Shown: positions 1 through 7,894 of the stretch, in pieces
Numbering within the stretch: position 1 is the stretch's first letter
Layout of the letters: every line of letters begins with the position of its first letter
Notes under the pieces: model-generated
Told to the model about the DNA's origin: nothing
Database searches by the model: none
What the model saw: the letters and a program-made list of their open reading frames with translations, nothing else
From: Marinomonas foliarum
GTDB lineage: Bacteria; Pseudomonadota; Gammaproteobacteria; Pseudomonadales; Marinomonadaceae
Direction of reading: 5' to 3'
Assembly: GCF_003337275.1 (NCBI RefSeq)
Contig: NZ_QPJQ01000031.1
Span: forward strand, 1-58,394
DNA length: 58,394 bases
Translations under genes and position numbers: made by a program

Positions 1-94
1 CTGCTTTATCTGTGGTAAGAAGAAGTGTATCAACTTCAGCAGTTGGCTTCTTCTACACCTGATTTGCAGTGTCGCACTTATTATCTGAATTTAG
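1..94. mobile_element. Possible mobile-element end next to truncated tctA
   Basis: Sequence left of about position 95 no longer encodes TctA in any frame, although the gene should continue for about 140 codons. The abrupt loss of similarity suggests a foreign junction such as the end of an insertion sequence lying mostly outside the window. No recognisable transposase or confirmed terminal inverted repeat is visible in these 94 bases, so the identity is unknown. Confidence 0.35.
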
Positions 95-1126
95 GATCAT
101 CAATACCCCCAATACTATTGCTGTTGTCGGGTCACCGGGAATCCCAAAGACTAACATAGGTACAAAAGCGCCCCCGCACATTGAGTTATTGGCAGATTCT
201 GCTGCCACGATGCCTTCTCTACTGCCTGAGCCATATTCTTCTTTATTTTTCGATCTTCTTTTTGCGTCTGCATAGGAAATGAAAGCTGCCACTGATCCAC
301 CAGCACCCGGCAAGACGCCAACCATGTAGCCAATCACAGAGCTTTTTAGGTAAGTCCAAAGGCCAATGGTTTTTATCTCGCTAAGTTTTGGAAAGAAATC
401 CCTTCTTTTAATTTGTTTTGCGGCATCGCCTACATCTAAACGCATTTTCCCTACCTGTGTTTGATAGATTATTTCACTGATAGCAAAGACACCAATAATG
501 AGTGGCATCATATCAATGCCTTCCATAAGTGCTTCTGTACCGAAATCGAATCTTGATATCGGTTGCATTACATCAATGCCAACACTTGCGATCATTATGC
601 CCATTAAGGATGCTATAGCGGCTCTAATGATAAATTTCTTATGTGATATAACAATAACGATTAAAGAAAATAAGATGAGTGAAAATTTACCAGGCGTTTG
701 AATATACAGGGACAGTTTAGCGGTAACTGGCGCTAAGCAAACAAGCAGTAAAACACCAATAACGCCACCCACCATAGAGCCTAGTGCTGCGTGACCTAAT
801 GCATTTGCGCCATAACCTTTTTTCATTAAAGCATTGCCTTCTACTGCCGTCATAACAGAAGAGGGTGCTCCAGGGATATTGATAGTAATCGCGGTAATAC
901 TCCCTGAGTACATTCCCGCCATAAATATAGATGAACACATTACCAGCGCGCTAACGACATCTAGGCTATAAGTAATGGGAAGTAATAATGCAATGGCTAA
1001 AACGGAAGTGAGACCAGGCATGGCACCAAAAAACGTGCCAATTAAAAAGCCAGAAATCATGTAAGCCAAAACCTCTGGTTGCAATATGGTTGCAAAGCTT
1101 GATATGAAAGCTGAAAACATGTCCAT
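53..1126 (-). pseudogene. tctA: TctA-family tripartite tricarboxylate transporter large permease, 3'-truncated
   Basis: Large membrane subunit of a tripartite tricarboxylate transporter, which imports organic acids using a periplasmic binding protein. The protein is hydrophobic with many membrane helices. It shows the family signatures: GAMPGLTSVLAIALLLPITY near residue 34, an NIPGAPSS motif near residue 84, and GVLPGAGGSVAAFISY followed by FGIPGDPTTAIVLG in the second half. Family members have about 500 residues, but this frame stops after 357. Similarity ends at the VLGVLMI segment near position 95, and the last 13 or so codons are unrelated. The gene therefore lacks its C-terminal third, most likely through an insertion or rearrangement at the left edge. 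It follows tctB closely in the order tctC-tctB-tctA. Confidence 0.85.
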
Positions 1127-1128
1127 TC

Positions 1129-1587
1129 TTAACTCCCTAAGAAAACTGGCAATCTGACATTAAAAATAACCGAGAACAAAAAGTAAAAAATAGCAGTCAA
1201 AATTATTGAAGTTAAAACAACTTTAGGTATAGATATTTTTTCATCAGAAAAACACGCGTAGACGGCTATAACATATAAAGGCGTTGATACTAAATAACCA
1301 AAATAATTAAAAAGTATTAGGTATATAACGGTTGAAATTGAAAATATTAAAATGGGCTTAAAGTTGATTTTTTTTATTTCGAAGGCTTTGTCTTCTTTAA
1401 TTGAATTAATGGCATCAATGATAATTAGGATGAAAATGAATGATACCGATATTATCGGTAAAAACTTTGCACCAAAAAGACCCTCATCATAACCACTATC
1501 AATTAAATCTATACCGTACAAGTAAATGATTGAAATAATACTGAATATGATGGGAATAGACAGATTTCTAATTGTTGAGACTTTCAT
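1129..1587 (-). CDS. tctB: TctB-family tripartite tricarboxylate transporter small permease
   Basis: Small membrane subunit of the tripartite tricarboxylate transporter. The 152-residue protein has about four hydrophobic helices, the usual size and topology for TctB, although TctB sequences diverge strongly. The start was placed at the ATG ending at 1587 because GGAG lies six bases upstream. An in-frame ATG four codons earlier has no ribosome binding site. It sits between tctC and tctA with a two-base gap to tctA, so the two permeases are almost certainly cotranscribed. The coding sequence is AT-rich compared with its neighbours. Confidence 0.88.
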   Translation of the reverse strand: MKVSTIRNLSIPIIFSIISIIYLYGIDLIDSGYDEGLFGAKFLPIISVSFIFILIIIDAINSIKEDKAFEIKKINFKPILIFSISTVIYLILFNYFGYLVSTPLYVIAVYACFSDEKISIPKVVLTSIILTAIFYFLFSVIFNVRLPVFLGS

Positions 1588-1605
1588 TGCTAACTCCAAT
1601 AGAGA

Positions 1606-1626
1606 AGGCGCCTTTTTAGGGCGCCT
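1606..1626 (-). terminator. Hairpin between tctC and tctB
   Basis: AGGCGCC (1606-1612) pairs with GGCGCCT (1620-1626) around an 8-base loop, just downstream of the tctC stop. There is no good U-run on the minus strand. It is more likely a partial terminator or an mRNA-stabilising stem that favours the binding-protein message over the permeases. Confidence 0.5.
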
Positions 1627-1635
1627 CTTTATTTA

Positions 1636-2607
1636 TTATTTTCTTAAAATGCCTTGATCCACTAAGTCTTGCATCATTATGTGCAAGTTATCTTTTGTCT
1701 CGTTTACCCAAGCTCCTGTTTTATCAGAGCCAAGCCAATCTGGAGTTACGCCAATTTTTTTAACCCAGCTTTGAAATTCATCACTTTCTAGTGCTGTTTT
1801 ATAGGCTCCTTCAAGTTTTTCTTGAATGTCTTTGGGAGTACCTTTAGGCACGGCAAGTACGATGAAGCTTCCCATGACAAGGTCGATGCCTTTTTCATAT
1901 GCAGTAGGTACGTCGGTGTAGGTTAGGTTTCGTTGAGTTGAGAATTCGATAACACCGTGGGCTTTGCCATCGTCCAAAAGACCTGAGAAATCTCCCAAGC
2001 TGGTTGCAACAATATCCACTTCATTCGCTAATATGGCTTCTTTTTGAGCCGCTGCGCCGCCAGGGTAAGCGATTATTTTAAAGTCTACATCGGCTTTCTT
2101 TTCTAATTGAAGAACCGCTAAATGTAATCGAGACCCTATATTTTGAATGCCTATTTTTACTTTACCAGGGTGTGCTTTTGCATCAGTAATAATATCTTCA
2201 TAGGTTTTATATTTAGAGGATGAGTCAACGATTAGAGCGTCAGGTTCACTTGTTACTCGAGCAATGAAGTTTAGCTTACTCAAATCATAACGTTTGAGCT
2301 TATTTTGCCATGGAATTGTCACAACGCTATCGTAAGTGAGAGAGCCAATCGTATAACCATCAGCTTTGGCTGACATTAAATCCATTACACCAATAGCGCT
2401 AATTCCGCCTTCAATGTTCTCTGCGTAAATTGTTCCACCGAGTTCTTTTTCTGCGATGACACTAAGCTTTCGCACAATACCATCAGTTCCGCCACCGGCA
2501 CCCCATGGAATTACCATTCTCACATCTCGGCTGGGAAAATCAGCGGCGAATGCAGTGGTCAAAGTGGAAGAGATTAAGGTGGTAAGTAATATTTTTTTTA
2601 TTTTCAT
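1636..2607 (-). CDS. tctC: TctC-family (Bug) periplasmic substrate-binding protein
   Basis: Periplasmic solute-binding component of the tripartite tricarboxylate transporter. The 323-residue protein begins with a Sec signal peptide of about 21 residues (MKIKK, a hydrophobic stretch, then AFA). The mature part follows the Bug/TctC pattern: FPSRDVRMVIPWGAGGGTD near the N-terminus and later YPGGAAAQKEAILANEVD, a ligand-domain segment. It is the first gene of the tct operon and is divergent from the deoxyglucarate dehydratase gene 583 bases away. This implies a sugar-acid ligand such as glucarate or galactarate, although the ligand cannot be read from the sequence. A 17-bp candidate operator lies about 50-70 bases upstream of the start. 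Confidence 0.93.
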   Translation of the reverse strand: MKIKKILLTTLISSTLTTAFAADFPSRDVRMVIPWGAGGGTDGIVRKLSVIAEKELGGTIYAENIEGGISAIGVMDLMSAKADGYTIGSLTYDSVVTIPWQNKLKRYDLSKLNFIARVTSEPDALIVDSSSKYKTYEDIITDAKAHPGKVKIGIQNIGSRLHLAVLQLEKKADVDFKIIAYPGGAAAQKEAILANEVDIVATSLGDFSGLLDDGKAHGVIEFSTQRNLTYTDVPTAYEKGIDLVMGSFIVLAVPKGTPKDIQEKLEGAYKTALESDEFQSWVKKIGVTPDWLGSDKTGAWVNETKDNLHIMMQDLVDQGILRK

Positions 2608-2658
2608 TTTGTATCCTTCGTTGGCGTGAGAGGTTTACTTATTTGAACGACATATAAA

Positions 2659-2675
2659 GTAATACATCATACAAC
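2659..2675 (-). promoter_or_regulatory. Candidate GntR/FCD operator, tctC side
   Basis: Read on the minus strand this is GTTGTATGATGTATTAC, identical over 17 bases to the copy at 3112-3128. It lies about 50 bases upstream of tctC. The likely binder is the FadR-type GntR regulator encoded at 4250-5014. That assignment is inference from proximity and from the duplicated, divergent placement. Confidence 0.6.
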
Positions 2676-2834
2676 CTTGTCAAGTTCTTTATTTGATGAA
2701 TTTTTTTCAATCATTCTTTTATCATTTTTATTTTTTTATAAGATATTGATTTTTATATTTTTTCTACTTTCTTCGGGAGTGGTTCGTCCGTAGGATTATT
2801 GGTTCTTAGTATTAGATGTATTTTGAAAATTTAT

Positions 2835-2911
2835 GCAGGTTGTCTAAGCATGGATTACATTCAAAAAATCGGTCCTTACCTGAACCTTGCTGGCTAACTT
2901 AGATAACCTGC
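2835..2911. repeat. 14-bp inverted repeat with 49-base spacer
   Basis: GCAGGTTGTCTAAG (2835-2848) is complementary to CTTAGATAACCTGC (2898-2911) at 13 of 14 positions; the exception is a G-U pair in RNA of the plus strand. The arms could close a structured transcript or mark a small remnant element. No ORF or U-run terminator accompanies it. Confidence 0.5.
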
Positions 2912-3111
2912 TAGTGGTTTGATCTGCATAGATTTTGGTACTTAGTGAACAATAAAAATTATTTTAGGAAAATCGGGCAGGGAGTTCTACGTTTGTTTAG
3001 TAGCCACAAAAATAAGCTGATGCAGATCGTTTAGGGCAAGAATAAATCTCTCGTCTGTTTGAATCGTTTGAGAAAAATATATTGAAACTCGACTTGTAAT
3101 TAGCAATCTTA

Positions 3112-3128
3112 GTTGTATGATGTATTAC
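3112..3128 (+). promoter_or_regulatory. Candidate GntR/FCD operator, kdgD side
   Basis: GTTGTATGATGTATTAC, the second copy of the 17-bp motif found upstream of tctC. It lies about 63-79 bases upstream of the dehydratase start. It overlaps a perfect GATGTA-T-TACATC dyad at 3119-3131, which the tctC-side copy does not fully preserve. Confidence 0.6.
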
Positions 3129-3133
3129 ATCTA

Positions 3134-3160
3134 ATCTCAGATATCCTTCCTATCTGAGAT
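3134..3160 (+). promoter_or_regulatory. Perfect 10-bp hairpin in kdgD 5' leader
   Basis: ATCTCAGATA (3134-3143) and TATCTGAGAT (3151-3160) form a perfect stem around TCCTTCC, ending 30 bases before the kdgD ATG. It could be an additional operator dyad or a 5' leader stem affecting message stability. It lacks a U-run, so it is not an ordinary terminator. Confidence 0.5.
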
Positions 3161-3190
3161 GTTCTATTAATATAAAAGAGGAAAAAAAAC

Positions 3191-4102
3191 ATGGCTTTTT
3201 CGGTTGAACAAATGAGATCAGAATTGAGTGACGGACTATTGTCCTTTCCTGTTACAGATTTTGATGTGAATGGCAAATTCAACGCAGAGACGTTCCGCCA
3301 GCGCATCGAATCTTTTATTGAGCACGGTGTCTCTTCCATTTTTGTTGCCGGTGGCACAGGGGAGTTCTTCTCTCTAGATGAAGACGACTATCGTCAAATC
3401 GTTGAACTATCTGTTGCGACAGTAAAAGGTCGTGTTCCTGTGATTGCTTCTGCGGGCCGCAGTGTGTCAGATGCGAAGAAATTTGTTGCGATTGCGGATG
3501 AAGCTGGCTGTGATGGTATCTTGTTGATGCCTCCTTTCCTAACAGAATGTCCTGAAGATGGCATTGTGGAATACGCTAGCCAAATCATGGCATCTAGCAA
3601 AACGCATTTTATTTATTACAACCGCGGTAATGGTATTTTGACGGCTGAAAGCGTGAAAGCGTTAGCTGCAGCGAATCCAAATATGGTGGCGTTGAAAGAC
3701 GGCGTCGGCAACATTGCAGCATTAAACGATACTATTAAAACAGTCGGTGATCGTTTGGTTTACATCGGTGGCGTGCCTACCGCCGAAATTTTCGCTGAAG
3801 CGTACTTGTCTATTGGCGTGAACACCTATTCTTCTGCTGTATTTAACTTTATGCCGGAAATGGCAAACAAGTTTTACAAAGCATTGCGCGCTGGAGATCA
3901 GGCTGTTGTTACGGCAATTATTAAAGATTTCTTTATCCCATTCTGCCGTTTACGCGACCGTAAAAAAGGCTACGCAGTAAGCTTAATTAAAGCTGGCACA
4001 ACATTGATGGGTCACAGCGCAGGTGATGTTCGCGCTCCACTAACTATGCCAACTTCAGGTGAAGTGGCGGAGTTGGAAGCAATTATTAAGAAAAATTCTT
4101 AA
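3191..4102 (+). CDS. kdgD: 5-dehydro-4-deoxyglucarate dehydratase
   Basis: Cytosolic aldolase-fold enzyme that dehydrates and decarboxylates 5-dehydro-4-deoxyglucarate to 2,5-dioxovalerate (2-oxoglutarate semialdehyde), in glucarate/galactarate and oxidative uronate breakdown. The 303-residue protein is a DapA-superfamily TIM barrel. Visible motifs are GGTGEF at 54-59, the catalytic-tyrosine region YYNRG at 142-146 and the Schiff-base lysine K169 in VALKDG. Length matches KdgD. AGAGG precedes the ATG. The product is the substrate of the dehydrogenase encoded at 5175-6761, with the GntR regulator between them, so this is one pathway module. Family specificity rests on overall resemblance to KdgD rather than to dihydrodipicolinate synthase. 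Confidence 0.93.
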   Translation: MAFSVEQMRSELSDGLLSFPVTDFDVNGKFNAETFRQRIESFIEHGVSSIFVAGGTGEFFSLDEDDYRQIVELSVATVKGRVPVIASAGRSVSDAKKFVAIADEAGCDGILLMPPFLTECPEDGIVEYASQIMASSKTHFIYYNRGNGILTAESVKALAAANPNMVALKDGVGNIAALNDTIKTVGDRLVYIGGVPTAEIFAEAYLSIGVNTYSSAVFNFMPEMANKFYKALRAGDQAVVTAIIKDFFIPFCRLRDRKKGYAVSLIKAGTTLMGHSAGDVRAPLTMPTSGEVAELEAIIKKNS

Positions 4103-4249
4103 GGAGTTAACATTTGGTCAACTTTGCGAATAGCTTGTTAATGTAGTTACTAATATCAGGCTAGCATTTGACCCTAAAAAAACCAGCGCTTGTTAGATAG
4201 TTAGCACTGGGGTAATGTTCTGGGTTTTAGAATATACGGCGTATTTAGA

Positions 4250-5014
4250 ATGGATGGGGTTAAAACGGTGGCTAAATCACTACAAATAGAGCGAGTGGGT
4301 AAGGGCGATAGCTTAGCAAGCAATGTTGCAAAACAACTTGAAAAGCAAATCTCGGCTGGCCATATTTCTGTCGGAGATAAATTACCAACAGAAAATGCAT
4401 TATGCGATCTATTTGGTGTGAGCCGTACCGTTATCCGAGAAGCAATTACACAACTGAAATCACTGGGTCTGGTTGAAACGAAACGTGGGGTTGGTACCAG
4501 CGTTATTCGTGCTCAGTCTAGTGAGACGTTGTTTGCTTATCAGATTGACCCCACTGCCATTGCCGATATTCTACATATCTTAGAAATGCGTTTGAGTGTT
4601 GAAACTACTGCTTGTGAGCTGGCTGCTTTGCGTCGCTCAGAAGACGATGTGGCAATACTTGAGAAGCATTTTAATGATTTTGACGAGGCACTAAGCCGAG
4701 GCGAATTAGCCAGAAAAGAAGACTATGCTTTTCATTTGGCTATTTGTACTGCCACTCGTAATCCTTTCCTTAAACAGTTCTATGAACAGTTTAATAAAAA
4801 CGTTATCCCCAGAGCAAAATTGATTAATTCAAACTTGAAACAGGTGGCTACCGATGAATATTTGCATCGTATTCGCACTGAACATCTTGAAATACTGAAT
4901 TGTATTAAGAATAAAGATGGAGAAGGTGCGAGACAGGCGATGCACAATCATTTATACCGTGCTTACCACCTGTACGAACGTTATCAGACGGATAACAAGT
5001 TTGATTTAGAATGA
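4250..5014 (+). CDS. GntR-family (FadR/FCD) transcriptional regulator
   Basis: DNA-binding regulator of the FadR subfamily. The N-terminal winged helix lies at about residues 20-90 (GDKLPTENALCDLFGVSRTVIREAITQLKSLGLVE, split here only by reading). It is followed by an all-helical FCD ligand domain to the end, with the metal/ligand histidines typical of FCD proteins (FHLAIC near 164 and a late HLEIL segment). The ATG at 4250 has no good ribosome binding site. A GTG at 4268, preceded by GGATGGGG, is an alternative start six codons in. Lying between the dehydratase and dehydrogenase genes, it most likely senses a sugar acid or intermediate and controls both divergent arms through the duplicated 17-bp site. 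Confidence 0.92.
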   Translation: MDGVKTVAKSLQIERVGKGDSLASNVAKQLEKQISAGHISVGDKLPTENALCDLFGVSRTVIREAITQLKSLGLVETKRGVGTSVIRAQSSETLFAYQIDPTAIADILHILEMRLSVETTACELAALRRSEDDVAILEKHFNDFDEALSRGELARKEDYAFHLAICTATRNPFLKQFYEQFNKNVIPRAKLINSNLKQVATDEYLHRIRTEHLEILNCIKNKDGEGARQAMHNHLYRAYHLYERYQTDNKFDLE

Positions 5015-5075
5015 GAGCTTTGTAGCGATTTCGTTTATCGCAATATCCTGCAAAGCCCTTAGAAAAGAGTTTGCT

Positions 5076-5098
5076 AGAAGTGAGCCTTGCTCACTTCT
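5076..5098 (+). terminator. Hairpin after GntR gene
   Basis: AGAAGTGAGC and GCTCACTTCT form a perfect 10-bp stem with a CTT loop about 60 bases past the regulator stop, followed by GTCTCTTT. It is probably a weak intrinsic terminator. Confidence 0.6.
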
Positions 5099-5122
5099 GT
5101 CTCTTTACAGCATTCGTTTGCT

Positions 5123-5159
5123 TTTCATAGCTTATATTTCATAGCTTATTTTTCATAAG
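5123..5159 (+). repeat. Short tandem repeats, 14-base period
   Basis: TTTCATAGCTTAT occurs at 5123-5135 and 5137-5149, followed by a partial third unit TTTCATAAG at 5151-5159. The array sits immediately before the ribosome binding site of the dehydrogenase gene, so copy-number change could alter its expression. Confidence 0.6.
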
Positions 5160-5174
5160 TAATTAGGGGGAAAC

Positions 5175-6761
5175 ATGGATACGAAAGGGCTTCTTAAAGG
5201 CACTTCATTGGTTGCAGGTAGCGATATTACTGGCACGCAAAAAGCCATTTATGCAATCAATCCTGCGACAAATGAAACACTTGAACCTGCTTATAATGGC
5301 GCAACCAAAGACGAAGTTGAGCAAGCGGTGAGTGCCGCTTGGCAAGCGTTTGATCAATACCGCGCCATTAGTATAGAAAAACGTGCCGCTTTCCTAGAAT
5401 GTGTCGCTGATGAAATTCTAGCGCTAGGTGATGCCTTGGTAGAGCGTGCTATGGCGGAGTCTGGTTTGCCAAAAGCGCGTATCGAAGGTGAGCGTGGCCG
5501 TACTATGGGTCAATTACGTTTGTTCGCTGGCGTTGTTCGTTTGGGTAAAGCAACGGATGCTCGCATTGATCCAGCTATGCCAGATCGTGCGCCATTACCT
5601 CGCTCTGATTTGCGTTTCCAAAAAATTGCCTTAGGCCCAGTTGCGGTCTTTGGTGCAAGTAACTTCCCATTGGCTTTCTCTGTTGCTGGTGGTGATACTG
5701 CGTCTGCATTGGCTGCAGGTTGTCCTGTTGTTGTAAAAGCACATTCTGCTCATCCTGGAACGTCTGAACTTGTTGGCCGAGCGATTACGGCTGCGGTTAA
5801 AAAATGCGGTTTGCCTGCTGGCGTTTTCTCTCTACTTTATGGCTCTGGCCGTGAAATCGGTAGTGCTCTGGTAGCGCATCCTTCTATTAAAGCCGTTGGT
5901 TTTACTGGATCTCGTAGCGGTGGCGTTGCGCTAATGAATATTGCTGCAAATCGTCCTGAGCCAATTCCTGTTTATGCAGAAATGAGCAGCATCAACCCAG
6001 TCTTTGTCATGCCTGAAAAACTGTCTGCTGAAGCGCAAAGTGTGGCGAAAGGTTTTGTTGGCTCACTTGCCATGGGCGCAGGTCAATTCTGTACAAACCC
6101 AGGCATGGTTGTTCTGTTGAAAGGCGAAGCAGCGGATAGCTTTAAAGCGACGGTTGTCAGCGAAGTACAAGCATTGGGTACACAAACCATGCTAACGCCA
6201 GGTATTTATCAAGCGTATTGTGAAGGTGTTGATAAGCTGGGCAGCAACTCAGCAGCGACACTTTTGGCGAAAGGTAATGATAGCGATCAACCAAACCAGT
6301 GTTGCCCACATGTATTCGCTACCAGTGCGAAAGCTTTCTTGGCTGATGCGTCAATGGAAGATGAAGTATTTGGTTCAACGTCTTTGATCATCGAATGCGA
6401 TACCTTGGACGAATACAAGGTGGTGGCTGAGCATTTAGAAGGCCAGTTGACTGCGACGGTTCAAATGTCAGATGCGGATGTTGAAGCCGTTCGAGCTTTG
6501 TTACCTACGCTAGAGCGTAAAGTGGGTCGAATCCTATGTAATGGCTACCCAACGGGTGTAGAAGTGTGTCATTCCATGGTTCATGGTGGTCCTTTCCCTG
6601 CAACCTCTGATAGCCGTTCTACGTCTGTTGGTAGCGCAGCGATTGAGCGTTTCCTACGTCCTGTGTGTTACCAAGACTTTCCTAGCTCATTGATCCCCGA
6701 AGCCATTCAAGACAAGAATCCTTTGAATGTGCCGCAATTGGTGGATGGAAAGTTGATATAA
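5175..6761 (+). CDS. 2,5-dioxovalerate (2-oxoglutarate semialdehyde) dehydrogenase
   Basis: NAD(P)-dependent aldehyde dehydrogenase oxidising 2,5-dioxovalerate to 2-oxoglutarate, the last step of hexarate or pentose oxidation before the TCA cycle. The 528-residue protein has the ALDH signatures: FGASNFP at 159-165, a cofactor-site lysine at 188 (VVKAH), FTGSRSGG at 243-250, general-base E269 in AEM, and nucleophile C306 in GQFCTNPG. The FTGS-type cofactor motif and length fit the ketoglutaric-semialdehyde dehydrogenase group linked to KdgD. AGGGGGAAAC precedes the ATG. The substrate assignment rests on family resemblance plus the adjacent kdgD. Confidence 0.93.
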   Translation: MDTKGLLKGTSLVAGSDITGTQKAIYAINPATNETLEPAYNGATKDEVEQAVSAAWQAFDQYRAISIEKRAAFLECVADEILALGDALVERAMAESGLPKARIEGERGRTMGQLRLFAGVVRLGKATDARIDPAMPDRAPLPRSDLRFQKIALGPVAVFGASNFPLAFSVAGGDTASALAAGCPVVVKAHSAHPGTSELVGRAITAAVKKCGLPAGVFSLLYGSGREIGSALVAHPSIKAVGFTGSRSGGVALMNIAANRPEPIPVYAEMSSINPVFVMPEKLSAEAQSVAKGFVGSLAMGAGQFCTNPGMVVLLKGEAADSFKATVVSEVQALGTQTMLTPGIYQAYCEGVDKLGSNSAATLLAKGNDSDQPNQCCPHVFATSAKAFLADASMEDEVFGSTSLIIECDTLDEYKVVAEHLEGQLTATVQMSDADVEAVRALLPTLERKVGRILCNGYPTGVEVCHSMVHGGPFPATSDSRSTSVGSAAIERFLRPVCYQDFPSSLIPEAIQDKNPLNVPQLVDGKLI

Positions 6762-6781
6762 AATAGACTTTTCTATTTATT

Positions 6782-6813
6782 GTGATCCTTGTGCTAATTC
6801 ACGCAAGGATCAC
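6782..6813 (+). terminator. Hairpin after dehydrogenase gene
   Basis: GTGATCCTTG (6782-6791) and CAAGGATCAC (6804-6813) form a perfect 10-bp stem about 20 bases past the dehydrogenase stop, followed by TTATT. It is likely the terminator of the sugar-acid module. Confidence 0.6.
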
Positions 6814-6873
6814 TTATTGATCGGAAACTCTAATTTGTCATGAGGGTTTTTAGAGCGTTTTTTGAGGTTGTCT

Positions 6874-7815
6874 ATGTGGTTAGAAACGCAAAGTGTGATT
6901 TTAGATGTGGCCGCGCCAGTACTATTAATGATCGCGATGGGCGCTTTTTTACGCCGTATCCAGCTAATAAATGATGGCTTTATTCTTATTAGTTCGCGAT
7001 TTGTCTTTCAGGTATCCATGCCCGCTTTATTTTTCTTCGGCATGTTGGGGAATAATTTAAGTGGACTTATTAGTGCTAACTTAGCAGCGTATTTTCTTGC
7101 CGCGATTACGTTAACGTTTTTGTTTGCTTGGTTTATAGCCGTTAAATTAGACGTTCCTGAACGACAGAGAGGTGTTTTTGTTCAGGTTGCCTTTCGTGGC
7201 AATTGTGGGATTTTTAGTGTCGCGTTAGTGGTTAACATGTTCGGGCAAGATGGGGTTGCTCTGGGTGGCGTGATGTCGGGTTTGAGTGTGTTGCTGTTTA
7301 ATATTTTAGCGGAAGTGATTTTAACACGGTATAGCCATGGTAAGTTGCAGCTGGCGCCAGTGTTAAAAAGTTTGCTGAAGAATCCATTGATATTGAGTAT
7401 TGTGTTGGGTGTCATAGCAAATTTGATTAGCCTAAAGCTTCCGGTTTTCATTGTAAAAACTGGCTCTTTGATTGGTGGGTTATCTCTACCATTAGCTTTG
7501 ATTTGTATCGGTGGCTCTTTGGCGACCAGTGGCTTTACTTTACCAAAACATTTTTCGATGGCTCTTCTATGTAAAGTGGCATTGAGTCCAATTTTATTTA
7601 CAGCGTTAGGTTATGTGTTCGGGTTTAGTCAAAAAGAATTGTTGTTCCTATTTATCTTTTTAGCCGCTCCAACTGCAGCATCTGCTTATGTTACGGCTGT
7701 AGCTAAGGGTGATGATGGCAAATCTACGGCAAACGCTATTGCCACAACGACGTTAGTTTCTTCTGCTGTGATTGTGGTTGGTATTCCAATGATCATTTGG
7801 GCAACGGGCGGTTAA
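6874..7815 (+). CDS. Auxin efflux carrier (AEC) family permease
   Basis: Inner-membrane transporter of the AEC superfamily, whose bacterial members carry organic acids such as malate or malonate. The 313-residue protein is hydrophobic with about ten helices in two repeats of five. It shows the family features PVLLMIAMGAFLRR at the start and FVFQVSMPALFF in helix 2, and ends with a C-terminal helix pair containing LAAPTAASAYV. The start was placed at the ATG at 6874, six bases after TGAGG; a TTG four codons earlier is less likely. It is codirectional with the sugar-acid genes but separated by a hairpin. The substrate is unknown. Confidence 0.9.
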   Translation: MWLETQSVILDVAAPVLLMIAMGAFLRRIQLINDGFILISSRFVFQVSMPALFFFGMLGNNLSGLISANLAAYFLAAITLTFLFAWFIAVKLDVPERQRGVFVQVAFRGNCGIFSVALVVNMFGQDGVALGGVMSGLSVLLFNILAEVILTRYSHGKLQLAPVLKSLLKNPLILSIVLGVIANLISLKLPVFIVKTGSLIGGLSLPLALICIGGSLATSGFTLPKHFSMALLCKVALSPILFTALGYVFGFSQKELLFLFIFLAAPTAASAYVTAVAKGDDGKSTANAIATTTLVSSAVIVVGIPMIIWATGG

Positions 7816-7830
7816 AGGTTACATACAAAT

Positions 7831-7871
7831 AAAAAGCCGCTGTTCATATCAATATGAGCAGCGGCTTTTTT
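7831..7871. terminator. Bidirectional intrinsic terminator
   Basis: AAAAAGCCGCTG and CAGCGGCTTTTTT arms, with TCATAT/ATATGA extending the stem towards the loop. A-run and T-run on both sides let it serve the AEC permease (plus) and the convergent oxygenase gene (minus). Confidence 0.88.
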
Positions 7872-7894
7872 GCATTTTACTTTATTAGTAACTA

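Larger units (their letters stand above)
2608..3190. promoter_or_regulatory. Divergent tct / kdgD control region
   Basis: 583 bases without a convincing gene. It holds two copies of a 17-bp motif in opposite orientation (2659-2675 and 3112-3128), one near each divergent start. It also holds a long-arm inverted repeat (2835-2848 with 2898-2911) and a perfect 10-bp hairpin (3134-3160) just before the dehydratase gene. The remainder is AT-rich and featureless. Confidence 0.7.

Noticed and set aside
2921..3028. 9-bp inverted repeat GATCTGCAT / ATGCAGATC in the tct-kdgD gap
   Set aside because: Arms of nine bases about 100 bases apart are expected by chance in a gap of this length.
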